Numbered from the stretch's first letter, positions 32,888-41,545 are shown. The stretch is 58,575 bases of DNA from Clostridiales bacterium CHKCI006 (GCA_900018345.1 FCNA01000143.1:1-58575), one strand, 5' to 3'. The notes: generated by a model not told the origin, from the sequence alone. Made by a program: numbers and translations.

Positions 32888-34564
32888 ATGTTTCAAATGA
32901 GTCATATTCATCTGGCATTTGATCGGATCCTGTTTGAGGATGCTTCTATCACCATCCCTGAAGGCTTAACGACGATCATTACCGGCGATAACGGCTGCGG
33001 CAAGAGTACCTTGCTTGATTTATTGGCGGGCTTGCGGAAGCTGCCGGATGTCCAACTGGAAGGATTTCCCCATGATTTGACGGATCCTTCCTGGCGTGCC
33101 CAGGCTGTGGGGATGGTAGCTCAGGAGCCACGCTTTCCTTCCTTGAAGACGATTCGGGATCAATTTGAACTGGCAGCTGCCTTAGCGCATCGTTCCATCC
33201 AACGGACGGAGATGCTGGCTTATTTAGAGACGATGCGGCTGGATCTTTGTCTGGAAGATGAAGTCGACCATTTATCCGGCGGCGAGAAACAGCGCCTGGC
33301 CTTAGCCTTGGCATTGGTGAAAAGACCGCGTTTATTATTGCTGGATGAGCCGACCAGTGCCCTGGAAAAAGAAGACAGTATCCTGTTTATGGAAGTACTG
33401 GAGAGAGTTCGACAGCACACAGCCCTGACCATTGTGATGGTCACGCATCAAGCCTGGCTGTTAGAATATGCGGACTGGATCTATCGGATTGAGGATCGCG
33501 AGATCCAGTTGGTTTTCCAAAGCGGAAAGGAAAGAAAGCTCATTTCTCCAAGAAAGGCCAAGAAAGTGAAATCATGGTATCGGATCCTGAATGGACGCCA
33601 CCAGTGTCAGCTAAGTAATGCCTGGTATTGGTTTCTAGTGGCAGGGGTGAGCCTCTTATGGATCCTGGCCAGTCATTGGATCACAGCTTCGCAGCCTCGA
33701 TCCGCTTATGTTCCCGATCCTTTGGGTGTGATCCTGATCAATGCGCCTTCTGCCAGTCGCGATGAGGCTGTTTATCCCGCCTTTTCTCAAACGACGCTTG
33801 CCACCCTGGCAGAGATCGAACTGGTTCAACGGATCGATCCATATACTTCCTGGCAGGTCGATGATCAGCTGGTCAAGGTCGTCTATCCATCTCAAGCTTT
33901 AGAACATCAGATCATGCCAAACGAGAAGGCCAGTTATTCCGGACTCAACTTACCTATCATCAAAACCGACGGCAGGACAGATCATCTGTTGATCACCAGT
34001 GAGGATGTCGGAAGGGTATCCGATGGGTCTGATATCCCGACGATCTATGTCTCCTATGCTTTGGTGGAGCCAGCTTTATCCGAGCCTGATACCAAGATCA
34101 GTGCTTTGCATCTTGAAGTTGCTTATGCCAGTGAGCTGGCCCAATTAGAAACGACCCTGGAAAGACTCAATCCGGAATGGACGGTTTTAAGCACGCGGGC
34201 GATGCAGGCGGCTGATGCATCACGTTCTCAAGAGATGGCGCGCCTCTTTACATGGTTTACCTTCCTACTGATCGGGATGAGTCTGGTGATCGGGGTGCTC
34301 TTCTGTCTTCATGAAAACACGCTGGCCAAGCTGGACTGGGCGATCCTGATGAGGATGGGGATGTCTAAAAGACAGCTGCTGCTTTTCGAATCGACAAAAT
34401 GTGCCAAAGAAGGACTGTTTGCGATCATATGCTTATGGTTTGAACCGGTCCTATGGATCCAGGCAGTGACTTTGATGGGTGGCCGTATCCTTTGCCTGCT
34501 GCTTGCGCTTTGGCGCTTGGATCCGCTTGTGCTCTTGCGTGGTAAACAAAAATCCAGTCTATGA
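32888..34564 (+). CDS. ABC transporter, fused ATPase and permease (partner)
   Basis: A 558-aa homologue of the preceding protein. The ATPase has Walker A GDNGCGKST near residue 33, LSGGEKQRLALALALV and Walker B RLLLLDEPTSALEK. A TM at ~245-262 (WYWFLVAGVSLLWILASHW) is followed by an extracytoplasmic domain, one clear TM (LFTWFTFLLIGMSLVIGVLF) and more hydrophobic sequence to the end. The extracytoplasmic domain is smaller than in its partner. GAGGAGATG provides the RBS. The last bases overlap the converging DUF1836 gene by 6 nt inside a shared terminator. Confidence 0.82.
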   Translation: MFQMSHIHLAFDRILFEDASITIPEGLTTIITGDNGCGKSTLLDLLAGLRKLPDVQLEGFPHDLTDPSWRAQAVGMVAQEPRFPSLKTIRDQFELAAALAHRSIQRTEMLAYLETMRLDLCLEDEVDHLSGGEKQRLALALALVKRPRLLLLDEPTSALEKEDSILFMEVLERVRQHTALTIVMVTHQAWLLEYADWIYRIEDREIQLVFQSGKERKLISPRKAKKVKSWYRILNGRHQCQLSNAWYWFLVAGVSLLWILASHWITASQPRSAYVPDPLGVILINAPSASRDEAVYPAFSQTTLATLAEIELVQRIDPYTSWQVDDQLVKVVYPSQALEHQIMPNEKASYSGLNLPIIKTDGRTDHLLITSEDVGRVSDGSDIPTIYVSYALVEPALSEPDTKISALHLEVAYASELAQLETTLERLNPEWTVLSTRAMQAADASRSQEMARLFTWFTFLLIGMSLVIGVLFCLHENTLAKLDWAILMRMGMSKRQLLLFESTKCAKEGLFAIICLWFEPVLWIQAVTLMGGRILCLLLALWRLDPLVLLRGKQKSSL

Positions 34565-34572
34565 GCTGGATT
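34551..34572. terminator. Bidirectional terminator across overlapping stops
   Basis: AATCCAG (34551-34557) pairs with CTGGATT (34566-34572). The stop codons of both converging genes lie inside the loop. T-rich and A-rich flanks suit both directions. Confidence 0.7.
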
Positions 34573-35110
34573 CTTTCTTTTCTAGAATACGCCGGGTGAC
34601 CTCATCCATGGATTTTTGAACATAGATCTTATCCACCGTGGACTGGATGGCATGTTGGATGAGATGGACGGCAAAGAGATCTTCATCGGTTGCCGGATGA
34701 TGGGAGATGGGTTGGTTTGTAAAGGTGGCCTGCAGGCATTGCTCCAGTTCGTCACAGAAATAATTATAGGCTCTTTCAAATGGGTAAGAAATCATTTGAA
34801 ATTGAAGAAGGCTGGAGATTTCCTGCATAGAATAGACTTTTTTTAAAAAAGAAACGACAATCAGATAGGCCAAATGATAGCGCGTATATTTCTTTTTAAC
34901 AGGCGCATAGATGATCCCGTGTTTGACATAATTATTGATCATGGTCTTGGTCATGACCCGTGTTTCACCAGGTTCGATAAAAAGGTAGAGGTGGGTATCC
35001 AACACCTGCAGCACCTGATCCATATAGAGATCAAGATCGGGCAATTCCTCGAAACGCGGACAATGAAACTGCAGGATGTCTTCGTGCATGCTGACTTTAG
35101 ATGAGCCCAT
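34559..35110 (-). CDS. DUF1836 domain protein (MerR-like HTH)
   Basis: A 183-aa protein with a DUF1836 domain: LFIEPGETRVMTKTMINNYV, then GIIYAPVKKKYTRYHLAYLI, a MerR-like winged-helix with the usual K-K-Y-T-R/K-x-H-L segment, then SMQEISSLLQ. DNA binding is likely but targets are unknown. ATG 35110 overlaps the end of the HAD gene by 14 nt; ATG 35089 is an alternative. No strong RBS is visible, consistent with translational coupling to the HAD gene. A much longer in-frame extension to 35578 is out-of-frame reading of the HAD gene and is not used. Confidence 0.75.
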   Translation of the reverse strand: MGSSKVSMHEDILQFHCPRFEELPDLDLYMDQVLQVLDTHLYLFIEPGETRVMTKTMINNYVKHGIIYAPVKKKYTRYHLAYLIVVSFLKKVYSMQEISSLLQFQMISYPFERAYNYFCDELEQCLQATFTNQPISHHPATDEDLFAVHLIQHAIQSTVDKIYVQKSMDEVTRRILEKKESSS

Positions 35111-35879
35111 AGTGCACCAGTGCCTTTCTGATCCCGTCGTGATCCACAGTATCTGTGATGTATTCGACACAAGCCAGGACTTCTGGATCACTGTTTTGCA
35201 TGCCGATGCTATGCTTGACATATTGCAGCATCGCCAGATCATTCGTGCTGTCACCAAATGCATAAGCATCCTCGATGGATAGATTGAAGTAATCCAGGAA
35301 ATAAGCGATTCCGCTGGCCTTGGAGATGTGATGGGGCATGAGCTCATAGAAAATAGGGCCGCGTTTGATAAAATGCAAATCCTCTTTGAGCGCCTGATAG
35401 AAAGTCTCAAAATCGCTCTCGGGATTAAGAAAGACAGTGAGCTTATCAAAATGCAAAGGATCCTGATCCCAGTCGCTGATAACGAGCTGGTCTTTAGCGA
35501 GGCGCTGCTGATACTCAGCAACGATCGGATTGCGGTTGTCCTTATCAAAATAGGTGGCTTCCGTTCCCTCGAGGACACCGGAAAGCTGACATGCCTTCAA
35601 CAGGTGTTTGATCTTCTCACACAGGACAAGGGGCAAAGGAGTGGTCTTCAGGATCTTCCCCTGAAATTCCAGATACCCTCCACATCCGCACACATATCCA
35701 TCCATTCCTAGACCTGTCATCTGTTGGTTTAAAGCCGCTTTGGTCCGACCGGTATTGATAAACAGGAAGTGACCGTTCTGTTTCGCCTGTTTGAGTGCCT
35801 GGCGTACTTCAACAGGAATCGTTTGTGTTTTTTCATCTAAAATGGTATTGTCAATATCGAAAAAAAGTAATTTTGGCAT
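35097..35879 (-). CDS. Cof-type HAD family phosphatase
   Basis: HAD-superfamily sugar-phosphate-type phosphatase (260 aa). Motif I is LLFFDIDNTILDEK (nucleophile Asp near residue 8), motif II FINTGRTKAAL, the Lys motif HISKASGIAYFL and motif IV YAFGDSTNDLAML. The cap between ~80 and 190 is the Cof type (C2B). GGTGGGAG precedes the ATG. It leads a two-gene unit with the DUF1836 protein. Substrate unknown. Confidence 0.9.
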   Translation of the reverse strand: MPKLLFFDIDNTILDEKTQTIPVEVRQALKQAKQNGHFLFINTGRTKAALNQQMTGLGMDGYVCGCGGYLEFQGKILKTTPLPLVLCEKIKHLLKACQLSGVLEGTEATYFDKDNRNPIVAEYQQRLAKDQLVISDWDQDPLHFDKLTVFLNPESDFETFYQALKEDLHFIKRGPIFYELMPHHISKASGIAYFLDYFNLSIEDAYAFGDSTNDLAMLQYVKHSIGMQNSDPEVLACVEYITDTVDHDGIRKALVHYGLI

Positions 35880-35955
35880 AATCTCCCACCTTTACTATGA
35901 ATCTAGATATATTTTACTGAAAACAGAATGAAAAGACAAGAAAATCGAAAAGGTT

Positions 35956-35984
35956 TTGGCAAGAAAGCCATCTTAAGGTAAAAT
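35956..35984 (+). promoter_or_regulatory. Promoter of the aldo/keto reductase gene
   Basis: TTGGCA (35956-35961), 17-bp spacer, TAAAAT (35979-35984). Confidence 0.6.
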
Positions 35985-36010
35985 AGAAGATGAAAGGAAG
36001 TGAAACGGGA

Positions 36011-36931
36011 ATGAAATATATGAAAATTGCCCAGACAGATCTGGAGGTTTCACGTCTGGCCTTAGGGTGCATGCGTTTATCTTCACGCAGCCTGCAGGAA
36101 GCCGAGCAGTTGATTGGGACGGCCTTGGATTTAGGTATCAACTTCTTTGATCACGCAGATATTTACGGTGGCGGTGAATGCGAAAGATTATTTGGACAGG
36201 TCTTAGCCAAACATCCAGAATGGCGGGAAAAAATGGTATTGCAGTCTAAATGTGGGATCGTACCAGGTGTTGCCTATGACTTGAGCCGGGAACACATCCT
36301 TGCTAAAGTCAAGGAGAGTCTTGCGAATCTGCAGACAGATCATTTAGATGTCCTGCTGCTGCATCGTCCGGATGCCTTGATGGATCCACGCGAAGTTGCC
36401 CGTGCCTTTGATGAATGCTATGCCCAGGGCTGGGTGCGGTATTTTGGTGTCTCCAACATGAATCCGCGTCAGATCGAGCTGATTGGTAAGTATAGCGCGC
36501 ATCCATTGGTGATCAATCAGCTCCAGTTCAATCTTGTCAACAGCGGCATGATCGATACGGGAATCAACGTGAATATGAAAAATGCGGCTTCACTGGATCA
36601 CGATGACAGTGTCCTGGATTACTGCTACTATCATGAAATGACCATCCAGCCATGGTCCATCCTGCAGGCCAGCTGGGAAGAAGGCAACTTTATTGATCAT
36701 CCGGACTATGCGAAACTGAACCAGTCCCTGGAAGAGATGGGACAGCGGTATGGCTTGAGTAAAGCCGCGATGTCTGTTGCCTGGATCCTGCGTCATCCAG
36801 CCATGATGCAGCCGATTGCAGGAACGACTTCAGTCACACATCTGCAGGAATTAGCCAAGGCCTGTGATGTGACCGTGAGCCGGGAAGACTGGTATCAGCT
36901 TTACATGGCTTCAGGAAAAACCCTGCCTTAG
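36011..36931 (+). CDS. Aldo/keto reductase (YdhF-like)
   Basis: NADPH-dependent oxidoreductase with an (alpha/beta)8 barrel (306 aa). NFFDHADIYGGGECERLFG has the catalytic Asp and Tyr, MVLQSKCGI the catalytic Lys, and VLLLHRPD the active-site His. QLQFNLV and the C-terminal PIAGTTSVTHLQE are the cofactor-binding segments of the E. coli YdhF-type group. ATG 36011 lies ten bases after AAAGGAAG; the ATG at 35990 overlaps that RBS. A small membrane gene follows after 20 nt and is probably co-transcribed. Natural substrate unknown. Confidence 0.9.
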   Translation: MKYMKIAQTDLEVSRLALGCMRLSSRSLQEAEQLIGTALDLGINFFDHADIYGGGECERLFGQVLAKHPEWREKMVLQSKCGIVPGVAYDLSREHILAKVKESLANLQTDHLDVLLLHRPDALMDPREVARAFDECYAQGWVRYFGVSNMNPRQIELIGKYSAHPLVINQLQFNLVNSGMIDTGINVNMKNAASLDHDDSVLDYCYYHEMTIQPWSILQASWEEGNFIDHPDYAKLNQSLEEMGQRYGLSKAAMSVAWILRHPAMMQPIAGTTSVTHLQELAKACDVTVSREDWYQLYMASGKTLP

Positions 36932-36951
36932 AAAAGAAAGAAGGAATCAAT

Positions 36952-37296
36952 ATGTCTAAAACAATGGATTTTGTGGTCTCGTTGATATTGACCTGTGTAT
37001 TTGCCTGCTTGAGCTATACGTTGGACGGAACGTCTTTAGCGAATGCCAGTTATTTCCATTGTTTAGCTTTAGGCAGTGCCGTATACATGAGCCAGGTACT
37101 CTATCATAAGGGCAAAGCGCCTTTTACGCTGGCTATTTTTAATCGCTGGTTTCTATTGATGGTGTGTATGCTGGTGGCAGTCTATGTCGCGATGCCAATT
37201 GCACTTGAGTTAGAGGCCGCTTCGGTTTATTTAGATTTATTCCGACTCATTTGCGTGCTGATCGGTGCCGGTGCTTATCGCCTTCTACACGAATGA
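36952..37296 (+). CDS. Small four-TM membrane protein, unknown
   Basis: A 114-aa hydrophobic protein with four probable TM helices (MDFVVSLILTCVFACLSY, NASYFHCLALGSAVYMSQVL, WFLLMVCMLVAVYVAMPIA, YLDLFRLICVLIGAGAYRLL). No family recognised. AAAGGAATCA precedes the ATG. It lies 20 nt after the aldo/keto reductase gene and just before a decayed region. Confidence 0.65.
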   Translation: MSKTMDFVVSLILTCVFACLSYTLDGTSLANASYFHCLALGSAVYMSQVLYHKGKAPFTLAIFNRWFLLMVCMLVAVYVAMPIALELEAASVYLDLFRLICVLIGAGAYRLLHE

Positions 37297-37306
37297 CCGG
37301 AAGCTT

Positions 37307-37362
37307 AGGGGGACTGTAATGAGATGACTTTTTAAGGAGTTGATTTCGTTACATCCCCTTTT
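37307..37362 (+). terminator. Imperfect terminator hairpin
   Basis: AGGGGGACTGTAAT (from 37307) pairs imperfectly with GTTACATCCCCT, followed by TTT. It probably ends the preceding unit. Confidence 0.55.
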
Positions 37363-37652
37363 ATATTATATGAAAATGGCTTTAATAAGACGTTTTGATG
37401 TCGTATGCCAGACATGACACAAATTCAGATGGAGACAAATTCACCACAGGTAGTTACGCTCAAGTGTCGTGAACCACAAATTGTTGACTGGAATGTTAAG
37501 GGTGCATTGATTCTTTCAAGTAAATCCTTGAGATTAACCAGGTAGGTTCATCATAAACAAGCTTCATTCAATCAAATGATTTTCGCTGGCTGCATTGATC
37601 GGTTGAGAATTATAGATGAGATAGCGATTGTTGCGTATCTATTCTTTGTTAA

Positions 37653-37823
37653 AAGACCTCCGGTTTTGATGCGCTTTGGAAAGTGTTAGAGGGGTATGGT
37701 TATCAGATGGACTCACCAAGAAGTGGCAGCAGTTATTTTCCATTCAGAAAAGCTGGATGTCAGCCAATAACGAATCCAAAGCATGAACCCATTATGAAAG
37801 TTTATGCGGAGCTTGTCCGATAG
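37653..37823 (+). pseudogene. HicA toxin remnant
   Basis: In this frame the text reads GFDALWKVLEGYGYQMDSPR, then SGSSYFPFRKAG and NPKHEPIMKVYAELVR before TAG 37821-37823. This matches the HicA dsRBD-like toxin: L-E-x-x-G-Y, G-S-S-H (here G-S-S-Y, so the catalytic His is lost), F-R-K, and a C-terminal P-K-H-x-P-I. The start is missing; a TAA lies directly upstream (37650-37652). Non-functional. Confidence 0.7.
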
Positions 37824-37848
37824 GTTGTAGAAAGTGAGATGAAAAATA

Positions 37849-38022
37849 ATGAAGAAGCTGAATGATTATATGAAGAGGCCTTATCGAATGGAAATCATAG
37901 AGCACAAAGAAGAAGGAGAATTTGTGGTTTTTTATCCTGATTTACTTGGCAGTATTACAAGTGAAGAAACGATCGAATCTGCAGTTGCAAATGCGGTAGA
38001 TGCAAAGGAAATCTCTGAATAA
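37849..38022 (+). pseudogene. Truncated HicB antitoxin
   Basis: A 57-codon ORF: YMKRPYRMEIIEHKEEGEFV, then VFYPDLLGSITSEETIESAV and ANAVDAKEISE before TAA. This is the N-terminal HicB domain (P-Y-x-M-x-I-x..E-G-x-F-V, F-P-D-L-x-G, G-E/S-x-E-T-x-E-x-A-x-x-N-A). The DNA-binding C-terminal half is absent. It follows the HicA remnant by 25 nt in the usual hicA-hicB order, so the pair decayed together. Confidence 0.72.
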
Positions 38023-38409
38023 TATGCAATTGATGTCATTGTTGATCCAACGCTATTCAGTTATCTTTGCCATTAGATTTAGTATCAAGATCGATCCTGA
38101 TGATGAGGTTGTTTCTTTCTAAGATGTGCTGAAAGGATATGCTTGAATGGATTGGTATTGGATCAAGATGAGGGAAAAAAGAAGACAGATCAGCTAAAAG
38201 ATTGCATCTTGCAATCAGAAGAAGAGAGAAGCTGTTTTTTTATTGCCTAAAATGAGAGAATGAAAAGAGTTGAAACAAATCCACATTTTCAAAAAGTGAT
38301 TTTGTTATAGTGCTTCTTTTTGTTTCATCAAGACTTGATCTTTTTTTAACAGAATCATGGTCGAAAAGAATACTGCCATGCGGTACCCTTTAAACAGGGA
38401 GGGATGTCT

Positions 38410-39216
38410 ATGTGGATCAAAGGCGCGGTGTGGATAAGTGTCTTGGTTTTGATGATGATCCTCTATCAAAGGCGTCGCCATGCCAGAATACAGCTATTAA
38501 AAGGCAGCAAAACAGTCCAAGCACGTGTGCGTGCCTGCAGGCCTGTTTTCAAAATGATCCATCCTGGATTATATCAGTCGATCACTTATCATATTGAACT
38601 GGAGTGGATCGAAGAGGGTAGATGGCAAACGGCAAGCATCGACCTTGATCATGAGATCTGGCCGGGACATGTGCTTGATCTAGTCAGCATGGCGGATGGT
38701 CAGTGGCAGATCCGGACTTCTGGAGTGACGCGTTTTCCTTATCGCATCTATCTACTCATCGGATCATTGGTATTCATGATGTGTTTGGTTGATCAATTGG
38801 CTCAGCAATGGAGTGGACCGGCAATCGTCAGTTTCGTGTTTGTCGGGGTGGCCATCTTATTGATAGGTATCGCCATCTGGTTGATTCATCTTTCCTTGAA
38901 GTTGAAGCGACGTTGGCAGGCGGTTGGTCAGGCACATGTGCACGCGCAGTATCTGGGACAGGTGGAGGTCGAAGAAGAGAACGGGAAGAGCTATCATATG
39001 CTTTTTAGTTACCATTATGGTGGGGATGAACATTGGTTCGAAACGCCCTATACCCATCCGGATAAAGAAAAAGGGATCGAACTATTGATCGATCCTCAAA
39101 AAGAAGAAGCCATTGAAAATACGCTCCCCACTTATCGGAAAGCCATCTTTATTTGTATGGGGATGGGTCTCTTCTTTGCTATCCTAGCTCTGGTGATCGG
39201 TAGGCTATCTTCTTAA
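38410..39216 (+). CDS. Membrane protein, DUF3592-like
   Basis: A 268-aa protein with an N-terminal TM (WIKGAVWISVLVLMMILY), a beta-rich extracytoplasmic-like domain (ITYHIELEWIEEG), two central TMs (YRIYLLIGSLVFMMCLV and IVSFVFVGVAILLIGIAIW), a second beta domain (YHMLFSYHYGGDEHWFETPY) and a C-terminal TM (IFICMGMGLFFAILALVIG). The duplicated TM plus small beta-domain layout with a late LLIDPQ segment resembles DUF3592 proteins, whose function is unknown. ATG 38410 is six bases after AGGGAGGG; ATG 38404 abuts it. It converges with the next gene, overlapping by four bases. Confidence 0.6.
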   Translation: MWIKGAVWISVLVLMMILYQRRRHARIQLLKGSKTVQARVRACRPVFKMIHPGLYQSITYHIELEWIEEGRWQTASIDLDHEIWPGHVLDLVSMADGQWQIRTSGVTRFPYRIYLLIGSLVFMMCLVDQLAQQWSGPAIVSFVFVGVAILLIGIAIWLIHLSLKLKRRWQAVGQAHVHAQYLGQVEVEEENGKSYHMLFSYHYGGDEHWFETPYTHPDKEKGIELLIDPQKEEAIENTLPTYRKAIFICMGMGLFFAILALVIGRLSS

Positions 39217-39716
39217 GACTGGTGGAAACGCGCATTGGGCAGTATCTTTTCCAGCTCCTGAAGCAAGCTCAAGGTCTCTTTTTCGTGACAGTCCGTCCTT
39301 ACTTGGCGGCCATTGCATAGATCAAAGATGAGTGAATCTGCCTGGTCAAAAGAAGCATATGCCCTGACGGCAATGATCCAGGAGCGCGGCATGAAATGCC
39401 CTTTATAATAGAGCCAGTGGGCTGAATAGGCCAGTTGTTTAGTATGGTAGGTCCAGTTTTCCTGTTGGATCAAGGTGGGGATCCTGTCTTTGCCTAGATC
39501 GTCCTCACATGCTTCAAAACCGATCCAGTCGCTTAGACCAAGATAATGCCGGGCAAACACCAGGATGCCGGCCATGAATAAGCTGTAGGCAATGAGGGCA
39601 CCTAATTCACACTGGTTAGATAACCAGGCTGTGATGACCCCTATCCAACCTGTCAAAAGCAATGCGGAAAACAGCACCCATAGCCGTTTGTATAGACAGC
39701 GGCTTTTGAGTTTCAT
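39213..39716 (-). CDS. Membrane protein, unknown (167 aa)
   Basis: Two N-terminal TM segments (LWVLFSALLLTGWIGVITAWL and ALIAYSLFMAGILVFARHY), then a soluble domain of ~105 residues with YTHKQLAYSAHWLYYKG-like beta sequence and RSWIIAVRAYASFDQADSL. This resembles a PH-like bacterial domain, but I cannot assign it. Its ATG overlaps the stop of the upstream gene (ATGA), so the two are co-translated. Confidence 0.65.
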   Translation of the reverse strand: MKLKSRCLYKRLWVLFSALLLTGWIGVITAWLSNQCELGALIAYSLFMAGILVFARHYLGLSDWIGFEACEDDLGKDRIPTLIQQENWTYHTKQLAYSAHWLYYKGHFMPRSWIIAVRAYASFDQADSLIFDLCNGRQVRTDCHEKETLSLLQELEKILPNARFHQS

Positions 39717-40549
39717 ACAAAAGGAGTTTCCTTTAAATACATCAGGACCTCCTGCATGTGCTGATAGTGGTTTTGGATCTCTAAGAGGTTCAGATGGGTG
39801 TCCTGCTGCCAGTTCTGATCCAAGCTGGCATGGGGATCTAGCACATAGAGGGTTTGATTGGTAATATACAGGCGCATCTGATGATGCGTTTTGGCATAGA
39901 AACGCTGAATGTTTTCCAGTCTTGAATCATTAAAACTGTTGAGGACCTGTTCGGGTTCCGGACTGATAAGGTAAAGGGAATGACCAGGTACTTGAATGGA
40001 CTTGTAAGGTGGTTTTAAGCCATTTTGTGGTTCGAGCGGTTCGCGATAGCTGATCATGACTTCGGGTAAACGCGAAGCAAAACTGGTCGCAGGAATGCGC
40101 ATTTCATAAATCAGCCATTCCGTTCGGTGGGTGTTATCTTTCTCAATAAAATGGGAAACCTGAATATGATCATATTTTAGAGTTCCGCCATAAATGAAGA
40201 GCGTCCCGTGGATAAATGGTTGAATATGGGTCTTTATGGTCTCGTAATCCTGACGAATGACAAAACGCGCTTCGGGATAGAGATCCTTCATCAAGGCGGG
40301 TCTCACCTTCACTAGATAGGGGTCCTGGGTGGGGTAATGCTTAGGTTTAGGCCATATGTAAACCAAAAAGGCCAAACAGGAAATCAGCAGGATCATCAGT
40401 AAGGAGAAGTTGTCTAATTGCAAGCCATGATTCAGATAACGAAATAGGATCATATAAACAATGATTCCTAAAAGTCCCAGCATGAGATGATTTTTGCGAG
40501 TCCGATAATATTGTTTGGCTAGACGGATCGTCGCTGCAGAAAGACTCAT
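39713..40549 (-). CDS. Membrane protein, unknown (278 aa)
   Basis: Two TM segments near the N terminus (MLGLLGIIVYMILFRYL and FSLLMILLISCLAFLVYIW) are followed by a soluble domain of ~200 residues with beta-rich text (GTLFIYGGTLKYDHIQVSHF, IYEMRIPATSF, MRLYITNQTLYVLDP). The layout is parallel to the downstream partner (two TM then a beta domain), so the two may interact. ATG 40549 is preceded by GAGGAGGTG; the GTG at 40558 lies within that RBS. No family recognised. Confidence 0.65.
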   Translation of the reverse strand: MSLSAATIRLAKQYYRTRKNHLMLGLLGIIVYMILFRYLNHGLQLDNFSLLMILLISCLAFLVYIWPKPKHYPTQDPYLVKVRPALMKDLYPEARFVIRQDYETIKTHIQPFIHGTLFIYGGTLKYDHIQVSHFIEKDNTHRTEWLIYEMRIPATSFASRLPEVMISYREPLEPQNGLKPPYKSIQVPGHSLYLISPEPEQVLNSFNDSRLENIQRFYAKTHHQMRLYITNQTLYVLDPHASLDQNWQQDTHLNLLEIQNHYQHMQEVLMYLKETPFV

Positions 40550-40653
40550 CAAAAACACCTCCTCTATTATCTATTGTAACGATAGGTTATATTTTTATCT
40601 ATCATGTTCATGTCAGATTTACGTAAAATCGATGTTAGAAAAAGAATGAGCAT

Positions 40654-40687
40654 TTAGTTAGCTAAGACTAACTGAATAGGCTATAAT
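40654..40687 (+). promoter_or_regulatory. ZIP gene promoter with AGTTAG-N6-CTAACT operator
   Basis: TATAAT at 40682-40687. The -35 region is covered by TTAGTTAG-CTAAGA-CTAACTGA (40654-40675), sharing both inner arms and the 6-bp spacing with the ygbA operator at 17451-17472. A metal-responsive repressor is a reasonable guess. Confidence 0.6.
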
Positions 40688-40710
40688 ATAGGAAAGTGAG
40701 GAGGTGTTTT

Positions 40711-41493
40711 ATGCCAACAACAACGCTGATCGTTCTACTGATTCCTTTTCTGGGAACGACGCTTGGGTCAGGGATGATTTTTTTGGTAAGAGACAAAGTC
40801 TCTGACAAACTTCAAAAAGTGTTATTAGGATTTGCATCCGGAGTGATGCTGGCAGCATCTGTTTGGTCACTCATTATTCCGGCGATGGAAATGGCTGAGC
40901 AAAATGGCAGCAATGTTCTTTTGTCGGTAGCCGGGGGATTATTACTGGGCATGCTGTTTTTATTGGGGTTGGATACCCTTACGCCCCATCTGCATTTGAA
41001 CCATGAGGATCCGGAGGGGATCCACAGTCATTTGAAAAAGCGCACCATGATGCTCTTAGCGGTCACTTTGCATAATATTCCTGAAGGAATGGCTGTCGGT
41101 GTCGTCTTGGCTGGCGCGATGGGCGCCGGACATGAGATGGCGTTTGGCAGTGCTTTGGCGCTTGCCATCGGGATTGCGCTGCAAAACTTTCCGGAAGGTG
41201 CGATTATATCCCTGCCTCTGAAAGGGACGGGCATCAGTTCCTGGAAAGCCTTTATCTACGGCGTTTTATCCGGTGTCGTAGAGCCCTTAGGCGGTTTGCT
41301 GACCATATATCTGACGCGCTTCTTTGTTCCCTGGCTGCCTGCCTGTCTGGCCTTTGCAGCGGGGGCAATGATCTATGTGGTGGTCGAGGAATTGATTCCT
41401 GAATCCCAGGAAGGAAAGCACAGCAATTTACCGACCGTGAGTCTTTTTATTGGTTTTGTGCTGATGATGGTTCTGGATGTAGCACTTGGCTAG
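40711..41493 (+). CDS. ZIP family metal transporter
   Basis: Zinc or other divalent metal importer of the ZIP family (260 aa, eight TM). TM4 holds LHNIPEGMAVGVVLAG and TM5 LQNFPEGAIISLPL, the paired H/N-x-P-E-G metal-binding helices. A His-rich loop (HLHLNHEDPEGIHSH) between TM3 and TM4 is usual in the family. ATG 40711 follows GAGGAGGT. Its promoter carries the palindrome shared with the ygbA-like gene, consistent with metal-dependent repression. The ABC-F promoter begins at the base after its stop. Confidence 0.92.
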   Translation: MPTTTLIVLLIPFLGTTLGSGMIFLVRDKVSDKLQKVLLGFASGVMLAASVWSLIIPAMEMAEQNGSNVLLSVAGGLLLGMLFLLGLDTLTPHLHLNHEDPEGIHSHLKKRTMMLLAVTLHNIPEGMAVGVVLAGAMGAGHEMAFGSALALAIGIALQNFPEGAIISLPLKGTGISSWKAFIYGVLSGVVEPLGGLLTIYLTRFFVPWLPACLAFAAGAMIYVVVEELIPESQEGKHSNLPTVSLFIGFVLMMVLDVALG

Positions 41494-41522
41494 TTGACAA
41501 GTCAGATAGGCTTGTGTATAAT
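41494..41522 (+). promoter_or_regulatory. Consensus sigma-A promoter of the ABC-F gene
   Basis: TTGACA (41494-41499), exactly 17 bp, TATAAT (41517-41522). Both hexamers are perfect consensus, the strongest promoter in the window. It starts directly after the ZIP stop codon; the start site should be near 41529. Confidence 0.85.
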
Positions 41523-41545
41523 GTGAGCTAAAAGGGGATGGAAGG

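Larger units (their letters stand above)
37363..38409. other. Decayed region without intact genes (~1 kb)
   Basis: Except for the HicA and HicB remnants listed separately, I see no intact ORF with an RBS. Short protein-like pieces broken by stops occur at 37379-37420 and 38040-38120. A hairpin GATTGCA-TCT-TGCAATC lies at 38200-38216. Base composition is lower in GC than the flanking genes. It looks like the graveyard of a toxin-antitoxin or other accessory insertion. Confidence 0.5.

Noticed and set aside
35111-35578. Long N-terminal extension of the DUF1836 reading frame
   Set aside because: It is rich in Ser/Ile/Arg, lies antisense-frame within the HAD gene, and the recognised domain starts after 35110.
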